Shown here piece after piece: positions 26,901 through 35,839 of a stretch of 64,000 nucleotides of DNA (position 1 is the first letter of the stretch; every line of letters starts with the position of its first letter). The translations under genes were made by a program, and so were the position numbers. The notes beneath the pieces are model-generated. The model made no database searches, had not been told where the DNA came from, and was given only the letters and a program-made list of their open reading frames with translations. The DNA lies in assembly GCA_964577805.1 (NCBI GenBank), contig CAZOAG010000004.1, positions 1 to 64,000 of the forward strand, in the 5' to 3' direction. Source of the stretch: CAZPRW01 sp964577805. GTDB taxonomy: Bacteria; Verrucomicrobiota; Verrucomicrobiia; Opitutales; JAIRKQ01.

Positions 26901-27776
26901 TGCATCCTTTTTCAAACTACGAATGATCAATCCACCATCACTTGAAACATCAACAACAGATACAGTTTTTATGCCAGCATCAGCAAGACCCTTCAATAAA
27001 ACCTTGCCCAATGGCTCATAAGCACGTGCTAACACTATTCCTTGCGAAACATCAATGACATCATCAGTCAACACAATATCTACTAATGAATCTTCTTTTA
27101 ATAATTTATCTACACGAAGATCATTGATCTTATAAAAAATCGATAAAATTTCCCGATCAGAACTATATCCAAATGCGCGCAATAATGTCGTCAAAAGAAA
27201 TCTACGACGACGACGGCGACGATCCAAATAAACGTATAATAGATCATTTTGATCGCTCTGAACCTCTATCCATGTACCACGATCCGGCATGATTCGGAAA
27301 GCATACAATGACTTTCCTGTTGTATGTGTAGTAATCTCAAAACAAATACCAGGGGAACGGTGCAACTGGCTAACAACCACACGCTCAGCACCACTAATAA
27401 TGAACGACCCACGCTGGCCCATTAATGGCATTTCGCCAATGTAAATTTCTTCTTCGCGCTCATCGTTTTCGCTGACTATTTTCAGCGTCAAATATAACGC
27501 AGCTCCGAAAGTGCGCCCTTCTTTCAAACAAAAATCTTCAGAATACTTTACTGGACCTATCCTATATGAAACATATTGCAACGACACGGTCCCATCATAA
27601 CTGTCTATCGGGAATGTCTTACGAAATACTGCCTCCAACCCGACATTGCGTCGCGACAATGGATCAACATCCGCCTGCAAAAAATCATTAAAAGAATTTA
27701 TTTGTGTCTCTATAAGATAAGGTGGCGTTATTACCTCTTTCAAACTGCCGAAACTAACGCGATTTTTTTCCGTCAT
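23994..27776 (-). CDS. rpoB: RNA polymerase beta subunit
   Basis: The beta subunit forms most of the active-site cleft and the rifampicin pocket. The 1260 residues contain [24 protein letters not shown], the rifampicin region ([30 protein letters not shown]), and the C-terminal [21 protein letters not shown]. The rifampicin-region residues are the common sensitive type (QFMDQ, [11 protein letters not shown]). The subunit is shorter than proteobacterial beta and similar to chlamydial beta. It follows rplL after about 210 bp, a common site for attenuation between ribosomal and polymerase genes; no convincing terminator was identified there. Confidence 0.98.
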   Translation of the reverse strand: [1260 protein letters not shown]

Positions 27777-27987
27777 ATAATATAACGATACTTTTTGATG
27801 TAAAATGCATCTTTCGCCATTTTTTTACTCACACCAAAAACCAATCCTCGACATGAGAAAAAACATGACACTAATAACTTCGCAGTCACCAAGCTACATC
27901 ATTTTTAGCAACTGACAAAGATTCAACAAAAACACCCAGGCTGCTCAAAAACAACAACCCAGATGTTTCCGTTTTCATACTAAATTT

Positions 27988-28371
27988 TTATTTGAGCTCT
28001 ACAGCTGCACCAGCTGCTTCGAGCTTCTTTTTCATGTCTTCAGCATCAGCCTTTGACACTGCTTCTTTAATCGTCTTAGGAGCTCCTTCTACTAAATCTT
28101 TAGCGTCCTTCAGACCAAGACCAGTCATTTCACGAACAACCTTAATGACTTCAATCTTTTTGTCACCAGCGGATTTTAAGACAACATCAAACTCTGTCTT
28201 TTCTTCACTTGCACCACCAGCAGCAGCAACAGGAGCAGCAGCAACTGCAGCAACAGGAGCAGCAGCACTAACCCCCCACTTTTCTTCTAGGTCTTTAACC
28301 AACCCGGCAATCTCCAAAACAGACTGCTCGCTCAACCATTCAATAACTTGTTCTTTTGTTATATTTGCCAT
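27988..28371 (-). CDS. rplL: ribosomal protein L7/L12
   Basis: The 127-residue stalk protein recruits translation GTPases. It shows the N-terminal dimerisation domain (ITKEQVIEWLSE), an Ala/Pro-rich hinge (about 35-55) and the C-terminal domain KKIEVIKVVREMTGLGLKDAK. A GGAAAG sequence lies just upstream of the ATG. It is 98 bp after rplJ and is the last ribosomal gene before rpoB. Confidence 0.97.
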   Translation of the reverse strand: MANITKEQVIEWLSEQSVLEIAGLVKDLEEKWGVSAAAPVAAVAAAPVAAAGGASEEKTEFDVVLKSAGDKKIEVIKVVREMTGLGLKDAKDLVEGAPKTIKEAVSKADAEDMKKKLEAAGAAVELK

Positions 28372-28469
28372 ATTTTTCTTTCCGGAACCGCACTAGCAAC
28401 ATCAAAACACACTGCAATGTCATTTAAGAAAAAACTTCCTAGCACAATTCCATTTTTTATTAAAAAATT

Positions 28470-28982
28470 TTATGCTTTCGCCTTTGCTTGCAAAACATTT
28501 AACATTCCTTGCGGTACAGCATTAAATGTACGTACCAACTTCGTAGCAGGAGTCGACAACAACGCCAACAACTGAGCACGCAGAACATCCATAGATGGCA
28601 ACTTAGACAATGCAACAATATCATCAATTGATAACATTTTGCCACCCAACATTCCACCGCGCATTGCGAGTTTTTCTGATTTAGTGCTATCAAAAAAATC
28701 TTTCAATACTTTTGCAACACCAGCTGGGTTATTACCACCAACAACCATCGCGATCTGACCATCGAAATCAACATCAGCTATAGGCAAGCTCATTTCTTGA
28801 GCTGCTTTTTTCAACAGTGTTTTTTTGACAACATGGAACTCGCTGTTCTCAGCACGCAAATTTTTACGAACAGATGCAACATCAGAAACTGTCACACCAC
28901 GAAAATCAGTAAAAAAAGCATAATCGGACTTATTGAGATGTTTCTCGATTTCCTTTGTTAAAAGATTTTTCTCATTTCTCAT
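28470..28982 (-). CDS. rplJ: ribosomal protein L10
   Basis: The 170-residue protein anchors L7/L12 to the ribosome. The N-terminal rRNA-binding part shows DYAFFTDFRGVTVSDV, and the C-terminal helix that carries L7/L12 dimers is Ala-rich (QAKAKA at the end). Only 20 bp separate it from rplA, too short for the classical L10 leader that controls rplJL in E. coli, so autoregulation, if any, must act elsewhere. Confidence 0.96.
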   Translation of the reverse strand: MRNEKNLLTKEIEKHLNKSDYAFFTDFRGVTVSDVASVRKNLRAENSEFHVVKKTLLKKAAQEMSLPIADVDFDGQIAMVVGGNNPAGVAKVLKDFFDSTKSEKLAMRGGMLGGKMLSIDDIVALSKLPSMDVLRAQLLALLSTPATKLVRTFNAVPQGMLNVLQAKAKA

Positions 28983-29002
28983 AAAACACCACCACTCCGT
29001 AA

Positions 29003-29695
29003 TTAAAACTTTCCAAATATTTTCGACGAGAGCTTAATACCAGGCGTCATTGTGCCAGACAGCGTCATCGACAACATAAATTTTCCGCGAAACTCTGCAG
29101 GCCTTGCCCTTCCAAGAACATCAATCGCAACTTCACAATTCTCTATCAATTTTTCGATCTCAAAAGAACGTTTACCAACAACGACAGCCACATTCGCTGT
29201 TTTATCCATCTTAAACTCAACACGGCCAGCTTTAACCGCTTGTATCGCGGAAACAAGATCGTCTGAAACCGTACCCGTCTTAGGATTAGGCATCAATCCA
29301 CGAGGACCAAGAACACGCGCAACAGAACGCACTTCTTTCATTGCCTCAGTTGTAGCAATTGCAACATCAAAATCTAACCAACCATTATTGATTTTTTGCA
29401 GAACATCGGTCAATCCTGCCTCATCAGCTCCAGCAGCCAATGCACCAGCAACATCATTAGTGAATGCCAAAACGCGGACTGATCGACCACTGCCATGCGG
29501 CAATGAAACAGTACCACGTACCATTTGATCGCTCTGTTTTGGATCTACGCCCAAATGAGCAGACAACACAACCGTCTCATCAAATTTTACTTTTGGCATT
29601 TTACCGAGCAGTTCAACGGCTTCAGACAACGAATATTCTGCCTTCAAATCTGCAACCTCCTGCGCCTTAATATGTCGCTTGCTTGACTTTTTCAT
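29003..29695 (-). CDS. rplA: ribosomal protein L1
   Basis: The 230-residue protein of the L1 stalk helps tRNA leave the E site. The central signature VARVLGPRGLMPNPKTGTV is complete, and the N-terminal SSKRHIKAQ is usual. It follows rplK after 23 bp and precedes rplJ. No L1 operator could be identified with confidence. Confidence 0.97.
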   Translation of the reverse strand: MKKSSKRHIKAQEVADLKAEYSLSEAVELLGKMPKVKFDETVVLSAHLGVDPKQSDQMVRGTVSLPHGSGRSVRVLAFTNDVAGALAAGADEAGLTDVLQKINNGWLDFDVAIATTEAMKEVRSVARVLGPRGLMPNPKTGTVSDDLVSAIQAVKAGRVEFKMDKTANVAVVVGKRSFEIEKLIENCEVAIDVLGRARPAEFRGKFMLSMTLSGTMTPGIKLSSKIFGKF

Positions 29696-29718
29696 ATTAC
29701 AAAAACTATAAAATCAAA

Positions 29719-30144
29719 TTATTTTTCTATTTCTATACCCATACTTCTTGCAGTACCAGCAATGATCAATGAAGCCGCTTCAAGAGTATTAGCATTTAAA
29801 TCCTCCATCTTGGTCTTAGCAATCTCAAGAACCTGCGCCTTCGAAACCTTACCAACCTTGTCTTTGTTAGGCACACCAGATGCTTTATCAATTCCGGCAG
29901 CCTTTTTCAACAAAACGGAAGCAGGAGGAGATTTTAATATAAAACTAAAAGATTTATCAGCATATACTGATATTACAACAGGCAATATCATGCCGTTCTG
30001 GTCTTTTGTCTTAGCATTAAATTCCTTACAAAATCCCATGATATTAACACCAGCAGCACCTAAAGCAGGACCTACAGGAGGGGCCGGATTAGCTGCACCA
30101 GCTGGCAGCTGCAATTTTATTACTTTGACGACCTTCTTTGCCAT
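29719..30144 (-). CDS. rplK: ribosomal protein L11
   Basis: The 141-residue protein binds the GTPase-associated centre of 23S rRNA and is a target for thiopeptides. LQLPAGAANPAPPVGPALG near the N-terminus and the C-terminal IAGTARSMGI are diagnostic. The start ATG is 20 bp after nusG, and an AGGAG-type ribosome-binding site lies upstream. Confidence 0.97.
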   Translation of the reverse strand: MAKKVVKVIKLQLPAGAANPAPPVGPALGAAGVNIMGFCKEFNAKTKDQNGMILPVVISVYADKSFSFILKSPPASVLLKKAAGIDKASGVPNKDKVGKVSKAQVLEIAKTKMEDLNANTLEAASLIIAGTARSMGIEIEK

Positions 30145-30164
30145 CGTTTATCTCCTAAATTCTT

Positions 30165-30776
30165 CTAATCATCGCCCTCAGCACACCGTTTAACCTGCCA
30201 AAATTCCAGATCAACTGGCGTTGAACGACCAAACATCGAAACGTTAACACGTAAACGACCTTGTTCCGTATCAATCGCTTCTATCGCACCTGTCAAGTTT
30301 AAAAATGGACCATCGTTGATTTTTACGACATCACCTATTTCATATGCAACTTTCGGAACCACCTTGCCACTTGAGGCATTAACCTTCATTAAAATATCAT
30401 CAATTTCGCTCTGTTTAAGCTCAACAGGCTCCCTATCACCAACAAAGCGAACCACACCATTAATACTGCGAATAACCAAAAACGACCTCACAAGTTCATC
30501 GTCATCTGAACTTCGCATTTTTACAAAAACATACCCAGGATAAAATTTTCGGACACGAGTGTATTTTTTCCCATTCTTCACTTCTGTCACTTTTTCTGTC
30601 GGAACCAACACCTGCTCAATAACATCGCCCAATTTGCCATCTTTGACTAAATTGTTTATCGCGGATTGCACCTTCAATTCTTGATTCGACAACGTCTGCA
30701 ATACAAACCAACTAGACGCAGACAAAGCAGCCACATCAGCATCACTATTTATATTCAACTCGTGCTCCTCGCTCAT
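30165..30776 (-). CDS. nusG: transcription elongation/antitermination factor NusG
   Basis: NusG binds RNA polymerase and links it to Rho and the ribosome. The 203 residues hold the NGN domain (from WFVLQT at 23, with RKFYPGYVFVKM) and the C-terminal KOW domain (YEIGDVVKINDGPFLNLTGAIEAID). An extra 20 or so polar residues precede the first strand, longer than the E. coli protein. It starts 4 bp after secE. Confidence 0.95.
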   Translation of the reverse strand: MSEEHELNINSDADVAALSASSWFVLQTLSNQELKVQSAINNLVKDGKLGDVIEQVLVPTEKVTEVKNGKKYTRVRKFYPGYVFVKMRSSDDDELVRSFLVIRSINGVVRFVGDREPVELKQSEIDDILMKVNASSGKVVPKVAYEIGDVVKINDGPFLNLTGAIEAIDTEQGRLRVNVSMFGRSTPVDLEFWQVKRCAEGDD

Positions 30777-30780
30777 ATCA

Positions 30781-30984
30781 TTATCTTCCGACGCATCTAG
30801 TAATAAAATCTACAATATTCAACAAAGAAAAATCAACAACACTGACGTAAAATCCCAACAAAAACATCCCAAGAACAACAACAACGGTCGACTTTACCAA
30901 TGATCGTCTTGTCGGCCAAGCAGTCTTCCGCAACTCGCTAACAATTTCGCCACAAAAAGTTTTTACTTTTTTAAATAGCCTCAT
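30781..30984 (-). CDS. secE: preprotein translocase subunit SecE
   Basis: A 67-residue single-span SecE that stabilises SecY in the inner membrane. The conserved amphipathic segment EIVSELRKTAWPTRRSLVKST precedes one hydrophobic helix (VVVVLGMFLLGFYVSVVDF). It sits between tRNA-Trp and nusG, the usual place. Confidence 0.93.
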   Translation of the reverse strand: MRLFKKVKTFCGEIVSELRKTAWPTRRSLVKSTVVVVLGMFLLGFYVSVVDFSLLNIVDFITRCVGR

Positions 30985-31012
30985 GACAGAACAAAATTTT
31001 TCAAAAATTGAA

Positions 31013-31088
<76 letters not shown>

Positions 31089-31213
31089 ACAAAACAAACT
31101 TTATCATGCGCACAACTTTCAATCACGCATTTTTCCTTTAAAAAACGAGATTTATATCGTGCGCAACATTTTTCTTTAGAGTTTAATAAGTTTTACAAAA
31201 ACTATAAACGCTC

Positions 31214-32404
31214 TTAGCCTATGACTTCAGTTACACGACCAGCACCTATTGTGCGACCACCCTCACGGATAGCGAACCTCTGTCCCTTTTCCATAGCAAT
31301 CTGTTTTTGCAGATTCAACTCGATGCTCAAATTATCGCCAGGCATTACCATTTCAGTGCCTTCTGGCAACAATACATTACCGGTGACATCAGCTGTTCCA
31401 AAATAAAACTGAGGACGGTAACCATTAAAGAATGGAGTATGACGTCCTCCTTCATCTTTTGTCAACACATAAATTTCAGCCTTTGCTTTTGTGTGCGGAT
31501 GAATAGACCCAGGCTTTGCCAACACTTGACCGCGCTCAATACCATCCTTATCAACACCACGCAACAACAATCCAACATTGTCACCAGCCTGTCCCTTATC
31601 CAACAATTTACGGAACATTTCTACACCAGTAACTGTTGTCTTAGCTGTATCACGCAATCCAACGATCTCAACTTCTTCACCAACCTTGATTGTACCACGC
31701 TCAATACGTCCTGTAGCTACAGTACCACGACCAGTAATAGAGAACACGTCCTCAACAGACATCAAGAAAGACTTATCAATATCACGTGCTGGCTCTGGAA
31801 TATCACTATCAATAGCATCCAACAATTCACCGATCGCCTTTACTCCTTCTGGCTTTCCTTCGAGAGCGGCCAATGCAGATCCTCTAACAACAGTAATAGA
31901 ATCCCCAGGATATTCGTATTTATTCAACAATTCCCTAACTTCCATCTCAACAAGATCGAGCAATTCAGGATCATCCAACAAATCCACCTTATTCAAAAAC
32001 ACTACCAAATTAGGAACACCGACCTGACGAGCCAACAATATATGCTCACGCGTCTGTGGCATAGGTCCATCATATGCACTAACCACCAATATCGCTCCAT
32101 CCATCTGAGCAGCACCAGTAATCATATTCTTGACGAAGTCAGCATGCCCTGGGCAGTCTACGTGCGCATAATGACGTTTTTCCGTTTCGTACTCAACGTG
32201 AGATACTGCAATAGTTACTGTCTTACTCGAATCACGAACAGTTCCACCCTTAGTAACATCTGCGTATGACTTAAACTCAGCCAATCCTTTGTCTGACTGC
32301 ACCTTCAACAATGCTGTTGTCAAAGTAGATTTACCATGGTCAACGTGCCCAATGGTACCAACATTTACGTGCGGTTTTGTCCGCTCGAACGTTTCTTTTG
32401 CCAT
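31214..32404 (-). CDS. tuf: elongation factor Tu
   Basis: EF-Tu delivers aminoacyl-tRNA to the ribosome. The 396 residues contain G1 GHVDHGKST, G2 region with RDSSKTVTIAVSHVEY (normally RGITI), DCPGHAD, NKVD and the conserved C-terminal REGGRTIGAGRV. The effector loop departs from the usual ERxRGITIxxxHVEY: it reads KGGTVRDSSKTVTIAVSHVEY, which is worth noting. The start is preceded by a purine-rich GGAAAAAAGAAA. It lies between tRNA-Thr and tRNA-Trp in a likely single transcript. Confidence 0.96.
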   Translation of the reverse strand: MAKETFERTKPHVNVGTIGHVDHGKSTLTTALLKVQSDKGLAEFKSYADVTKGGTVRDSSKTVTIAVSHVEYETEKRHYAHVDCPGHADFVKNMITGAAQMDGAILVVSAYDGPMPQTREHILLARQVGVPNLVVFLNKVDLLDDPELLDLVEMEVRELLNKYEYPGDSITVVRGSALAALEGKPEGVKAIGELLDAIDSDIPEPARDIDKSFLMSVEDVFSITGRGTVATGRIERGTIKVGEEVEIVGLRDTAKTTVTGVEMFRKLLDKGQAGDNVGLLLRGVDKDGIERGQVLAKPGSIHPHTKAKAEIYVLTKDEGGRHTPFFNGYRPQFYFGTADVTGNVLLPEGTEMVMPGDNLSIELNLQKQIAMEKGQRFAIREGGRTIGAGRVTEVIG

Positions 32405-32453
32405 TTTCTTTTTTCCTTTTTTTGTAAAAAACCAAACTCTATGTGAAACAACA

Positions 32454-32529
<76 letters not shown>

Positions 32530-32999
32530 ACCCACTATCAGCAATCAGCCGCCAATAAAAGCCGCCACTTGCATAACATTTCCGCAAAATGCAGCACCAT
32601 CAATAAACGTCAACACTTATTTTACAGACGCACATCTTTTTTGATCGAAACAACAACGACAAAGCCGCTCACCGACTACACGCCTACGCTTATTTTGCGC
32701 AAAATTTTCATATTTTTACAAAAATTACCTTGCTAAAATCAAAAAACTCTCCATTTGATGGCAAACATGACAATTGCAAAACAAAACCACGTCAGCATTA
32801 TCATAGGCATGCAGGTAGGGATATATACACAAAAGCAAAAGATCGTATCCACAACGAAACCAAATTTGCGTCAAAACAAGAAAACCAAACTGCATCAAAC
32901 AGATCTAAATAAACGGGAAATTTTGCCAGGCGCAAACATTGCGGCTCAAAAACGAAAAAACAAACACTTTCCCAAACACATCATATCATTCCTCAGCAC
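32530..32999 (+). other. non-coding stretch upstream of tRNA-Thr/tuf
   Basis: No convincing gene lies in these 470 bp. Short open frames on the plus strand have low-complexity Lys/Gln/Thr translations. The stretch should hold the minus-strand promoter for tRNA-Thr-tuf; a TTGACG at about 32609-32614 is a possible -35 box, with no good -10 match. A perfect 14-bp palindrome, ATTTTGCGCAAAAT, lies at 32692-32705 and could be an operator. Confidence 0.4.
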
Positions 33000-33560
33000 A
33001 TGTGGAAAGATAACAAGATCAAAAAACTATTGCAGAGATTAGGATTAACAAAAAACAGCAGAGAAAATACAGTTGTACTTCCTGTCGAAAGAGGCAGCAT
33101 ACAGTCTGCTACAAAAGAGAACACACAACAAAAATTTCGCAACGCCATTAATCGCATACAACATGCTACACCACACAGAGGAAATCACTGCCAAGAATAC
33201 TATGATACAATCAGAAATATTCTTAATTATATATCTGAATTACCATTAAATCTACAAGCTGACAAACTACACAGTTTTTTGTCATTCATTAAGCGCAAGA
33301 TGAAAAAAGGTGAAATATCACTACGACGCGCAAACAAACACCAACCGCAAAATGATCCAAAAACACAAGAAACGAAACAAGAAGATTGCAATAATATATC
33401 AGATATAAACATTGATGAACTAGAAGACATTGACAACTCGCGCATCTTACAAAGCGTACTTGAAACATCAGAGCTAGAAGAAGACAGCAATGACATATCA
33501 GACATATACATTAAAGAGCAACTAGAGAACATATACGTAAACACTAACGAACTTACTTAA
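33000..33560 (+). CDS. unknown protein with repeated acidic C-terminal tail
   Basis: The 186-residue protein is not recognised. The first ~115 residues are basic and Gln/Asn-rich. A short helical-looking part (YYDTIRNILNYISELPLNLQADKL, about 63-86) is followed by a basic stretch and then a very acidic tail from about 128. The tail contains an imperfect repeat: NNISDINIDELEDI and NDISDIYIKEQLENI. No signal peptide or membrane segment is visible. It lies alone between two long non-coding stretches and has no Shine-Dalgarno. It could be a lineage-specific or secreted protein; a chance open frame cannot be excluded. Confidence 0.4.
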   Translation: MWKDNKIKKLLQRLGLTKNSRENTVVLPVERGSIQSATKENTQQKFRNAINRIQHATPHRGNHCQEYYDTIRNILNYISELPLNLQADKLHSFLSFIKRKMKKGEISLRRANKHQPQNDPKTQETKQEDCNNISDINIDELEDIDNSRILQSVLETSELEEDSNDISDIYIKEQLENIYVNTNELT

Positions 33561-33993
33561 AACAGAAACAGATCGATATGGGACAGAACGATTCGTAAAA
33601 CATTACTTAATCTTCGAACGTTAAGCACCATGTGATATTGTATAAAAACAACTATCAATCAAAAAACATCGCAAACATTTGCAACGATAGTCAACAACCA
33701 AATAACGAACATGCTGCGTTGTGCGCACACCAACACATCATCAACAGTCAGATTTAACAACATTGTTACTTGCTTTTTAATACTCTTTTATCTTACACAA
33801 TCTTGCTAATTTTTACAAAAAAACTTTAAAAACACACGATAAACGCGTAATACTCTACAAACAGACACAAACAAAAAACCGTTCCACTCACCAACAATCC
33901 ACATCATAAAAAAACAAACAATGATCTCCTATGCAAACTAATTTCTTTTCTTTTTGGAAATCTCTTTATACTTGCTGTCTTCCGACCTAAAGC
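33561..33993 (+). other. non-coding A/C-rich stretch
   Basis: These 433 bp hold no supported gene, RNA or clear hairpin. The plus strand is strongly enriched in A and C. The promoter of the SpoIIAA-like gene is presumably near the right end, but no well-spaced -35/-10 pair stands out. Confidence 0.4.
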
Positions 33994-34395
33994 ATGCATG
34001 AAATTAAAAAGTTATCATCTGGGAATGTTGTTGCCATGACACTGTCTGGCAAACTTACACATGACGATTATGCAGATATCGTGCCATTTTTAGCAAAAAT
34101 CATAAAAAAATACAAAAAAATACGCATACTTATTGAATTAATAAATTTCGAAGGATGGGCAGGAATCGCAACGCTAGACGACATCGTTTTTGTCTTCAGA
34201 TATTCTGCATACATCGAGCGAATGGCATTCCTTGTCCATGCACAACAAAATAAATTAGCACTGTTACTAGAACGGCCATTCGGACGGGCATTCGGAGGAA
34301 ACGTAAAATATTTTCACGAGCAGTACGAGCAAGACGCTTGGAATTGGGTATGCGATGGCGCATATGATATAGCCTCAACAAATCTCCCAGAGTAA
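33994..34395 (+). CDS. SpoIIAA-like (STAS-type) protein
   Basis: The 133-residue protein fits the SpoIIAA-like family of small STAS-fold proteins: an N-terminal strand (NVVAMTLSGKLTHDDY, about 11-26), IRILIELINFEGW, and a C-terminal part with FGGNVKYFHEQYEQDAWNWV typical of this group. The function of the family is not settled; some members are thought to bind lipids or nucleotides. No anti-sigma partner is adjacent. It lies 77 bp before clpP in the same direction and has no Shine-Dalgarno. Confidence 0.75.
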   Translation: MHEIKKLSSGNVVAMTLSGKLTHDDYADIVPFLAKIIKKYKKIRILIELINFEGWAGIATLDDIVFVFRYSAYIERMAFLVHAQQNKLALLLERPFGRAFGGNVKYFHEQYEQDAWNWVCDGAYDIASTNLPE

Positions 34396-34472
34396 CAACA
34401 TAAACAACCACATTCTGTTCACATAATATATCTTGTCTTGATTTTATAATCATATTATTTAAAAATGCCAGA

Positions 34473-35084
34473 ATGGGAAGTTATCTGCCTTTGCCGTATA
34501 TTTATGAACGAGATGGTCGTAATGAACGATCGTGGGATATTTATAGTAGATTATTGAAAGATCGTATCATTTTTATCGGCACGCAAATAGATGATTTTGT
34601 CGCCAATGCAATAGTCGCACAGCTTCTATTTCTTCAAATGGAAGACCCAAAAAAGGACATTCACATTTATATAAACACTCCTGGCGGTAGTGTTACTGCA
34701 GGAATGGCAATATACGATACAATAAGATTTATGCGGTGTGATGTTGTAACATATTGTATCGGGCAAGCGGCAAGCATGGGAACAATTTTATTGGCTGCTG
34801 GAACAAAGGGCAAACGATATGCATTGCCGAATAGCCGCATTATGATACATCAACCAACAGGTGGCGCAACAGGACAAGCATCCGACATTTCCATCGCCGC
34901 AAAAGAAATCATTAGATGGCGTAAGGTTATAAATGAAATTTTATCAAAACATAGCGGAAAGAGCGTAGAACAAATAGAAAAAGACTCCGACCGTGATTAT
35001 TTTATGACAGCAGAGGAGGCCAAAGCATATGGGCTTGTTGATAGCGTCATAGAAAATAAACATGAAATCCCTAACGAACAATAA
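34473..35084 (+). CDS. clpP: ATP-dependent Clp protease proteolytic subunit
   Basis: ClpP forms the barrel protease that works with ClpX or ClpA. The 203 residues carry the full catalytic triad: Ser101 in GQAASMG, His126 in MIHQP and Asp175 in DSDRDYF, at the spacing seen in E. coli. The N-terminal YLPLPYIYERDGRNER is typical. The ATG at 34473 has no clear Shine-Dalgarno. The gene is followed after 2 bp by the racemase; the usual neighbours tig and clpX are not here. Confidence 0.96.
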   Translation: MGSYLPLPYIYERDGRNERSWDIYSRLLKDRIIFIGTQIDDFVANAIVAQLLFLQMEDPKKDIHIYINTPGGSVTAGMAIYDTIRFMRCDVVTYCIGQAASMGTILLAAGTKGKRYALPNSRIMIHQPTGGATGQASDISIAAKEIIRWRKVINEILSKHSGKSVEQIEKDSDRDYFMTAEEAKAYGLVDSVIENKHEIPNEQ

Positions 35085-35086
35085 TT

Positions 35087-35839
35087 ATGCCAAATTATAC
35101 AAAAGAAACAATTGGCATCATTGGCGGATGCGGTGTAGCCGCAGCAAATGAACTAATGGTGCGAATTGAACACAAACTCCTCTCACTAGGTTGCTACGAT
35201 GACCCGCAACAACCAGAAATTATATTATTCCAAGCATCGCAAGCACCAAACAGAATTGCATTTGCATCGCGACGAAGCACCTTATCATTTGTCCCTAGAT
35301 TTATAGAGATTGCAAAACAATTAAAAACATGTGGTGCTACAATCGGGTGCATTCCGTGCAATACAGCACATTGCGCAATTGAAGAAATAGAAACCGAATC
35401 TGGTCTACCATTCATAAATTTAATAAAAGAAACATTGTTAGTGATAGCACGCACACATCCAAAAGCGAAGAATATAGGAATACTTGGTAGTTCAGGAACA
35501 AAAACATCTAAAATGCATCAAAAATACGCAAAAGAGTTAACTCTAAATTGCGAAATTTTATATCCTGGTGATGACTTGCAGCAAACAGTCGATAATGGCA
35601 TAGCTGCTGTAAAAAGCAGTCAATCTTTCCGATCAGAAAATGGCGCTAAAAAATATTTTTTCGGTGCTGCTGATGAATTAATATCACATGAAGCAGAAGT
35701 AATTGTTCTCGGATGTACTGAAATTCCATTAGCAATCTCGCAAAAATCCTATCGTAACATTCCTATAGTCGATACATTGGACGTCCTGGCAGACGCTTGT
35801 ATCGAACGATGCAAAGTGTGCGATTGCGCGTTACAATAA
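35087..35839 (+). CDS. aspartate/glutamate racemase family protein
   Basis: The 250-residue protein belongs to the cofactor-independent Asp/Glu racemase family, with two catalytic cysteines: Cys91 in IPCNTAH and Cys210 in LGCTEIPL. The N-terminal IGIIGGCGVAAANELM is typical of aspartate racemases rather than MurI. It could supply D-amino acids for peptidoglycan or act on another substrate; the exact substrate cannot be told from sequence. It starts 2 bp after the clpP stop, so the two are probably co-translated. Confidence 0.85.
   Translation: MPNYTKETIGIIGGCGVAAANELMVRIEHKLLSLGCYDDPQQPEIILFQASQAPNRIAFASRRSTLSFVPRFIEIAKQLKTCGATIGCIPCNTAHCAIEEIETESGLPFINLIKETLLVIARTHPKAKNIGILGSSGTKTSKMHQKYAKELTLNCEILYPGDDLQQTVDNGIAAVKSSQSFRSENGAKKYFFGAADELISHEAEVIVLGCTEIPLAISQKSYRNIPIVDTLDVLADACIERCKVCDCALQ

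Noticed and set aside
31090..31213. Inverted repeat (TGCGCAC / GTGCGCA) between tuf and tRNA-Trp
   Set aside because: Only 7 bp with a loop of more than 40 nt and no T-run; not enough to call a terminator or regulator.
31307..32269. Long plus-strand open frame (320 codons) opposite tuf
   Set aside because: Fully antisense to a certain EF-Tu gene, with a Cys/Ser/Thr-rich translation of no known type.
32755..33042. Plus-strand frame upstream of the unknown 186-residue gene
   Set aside because: Lys/Gln/Thr-rich low-complexity translation with no motif; probably chance in A/C-rich DNA.
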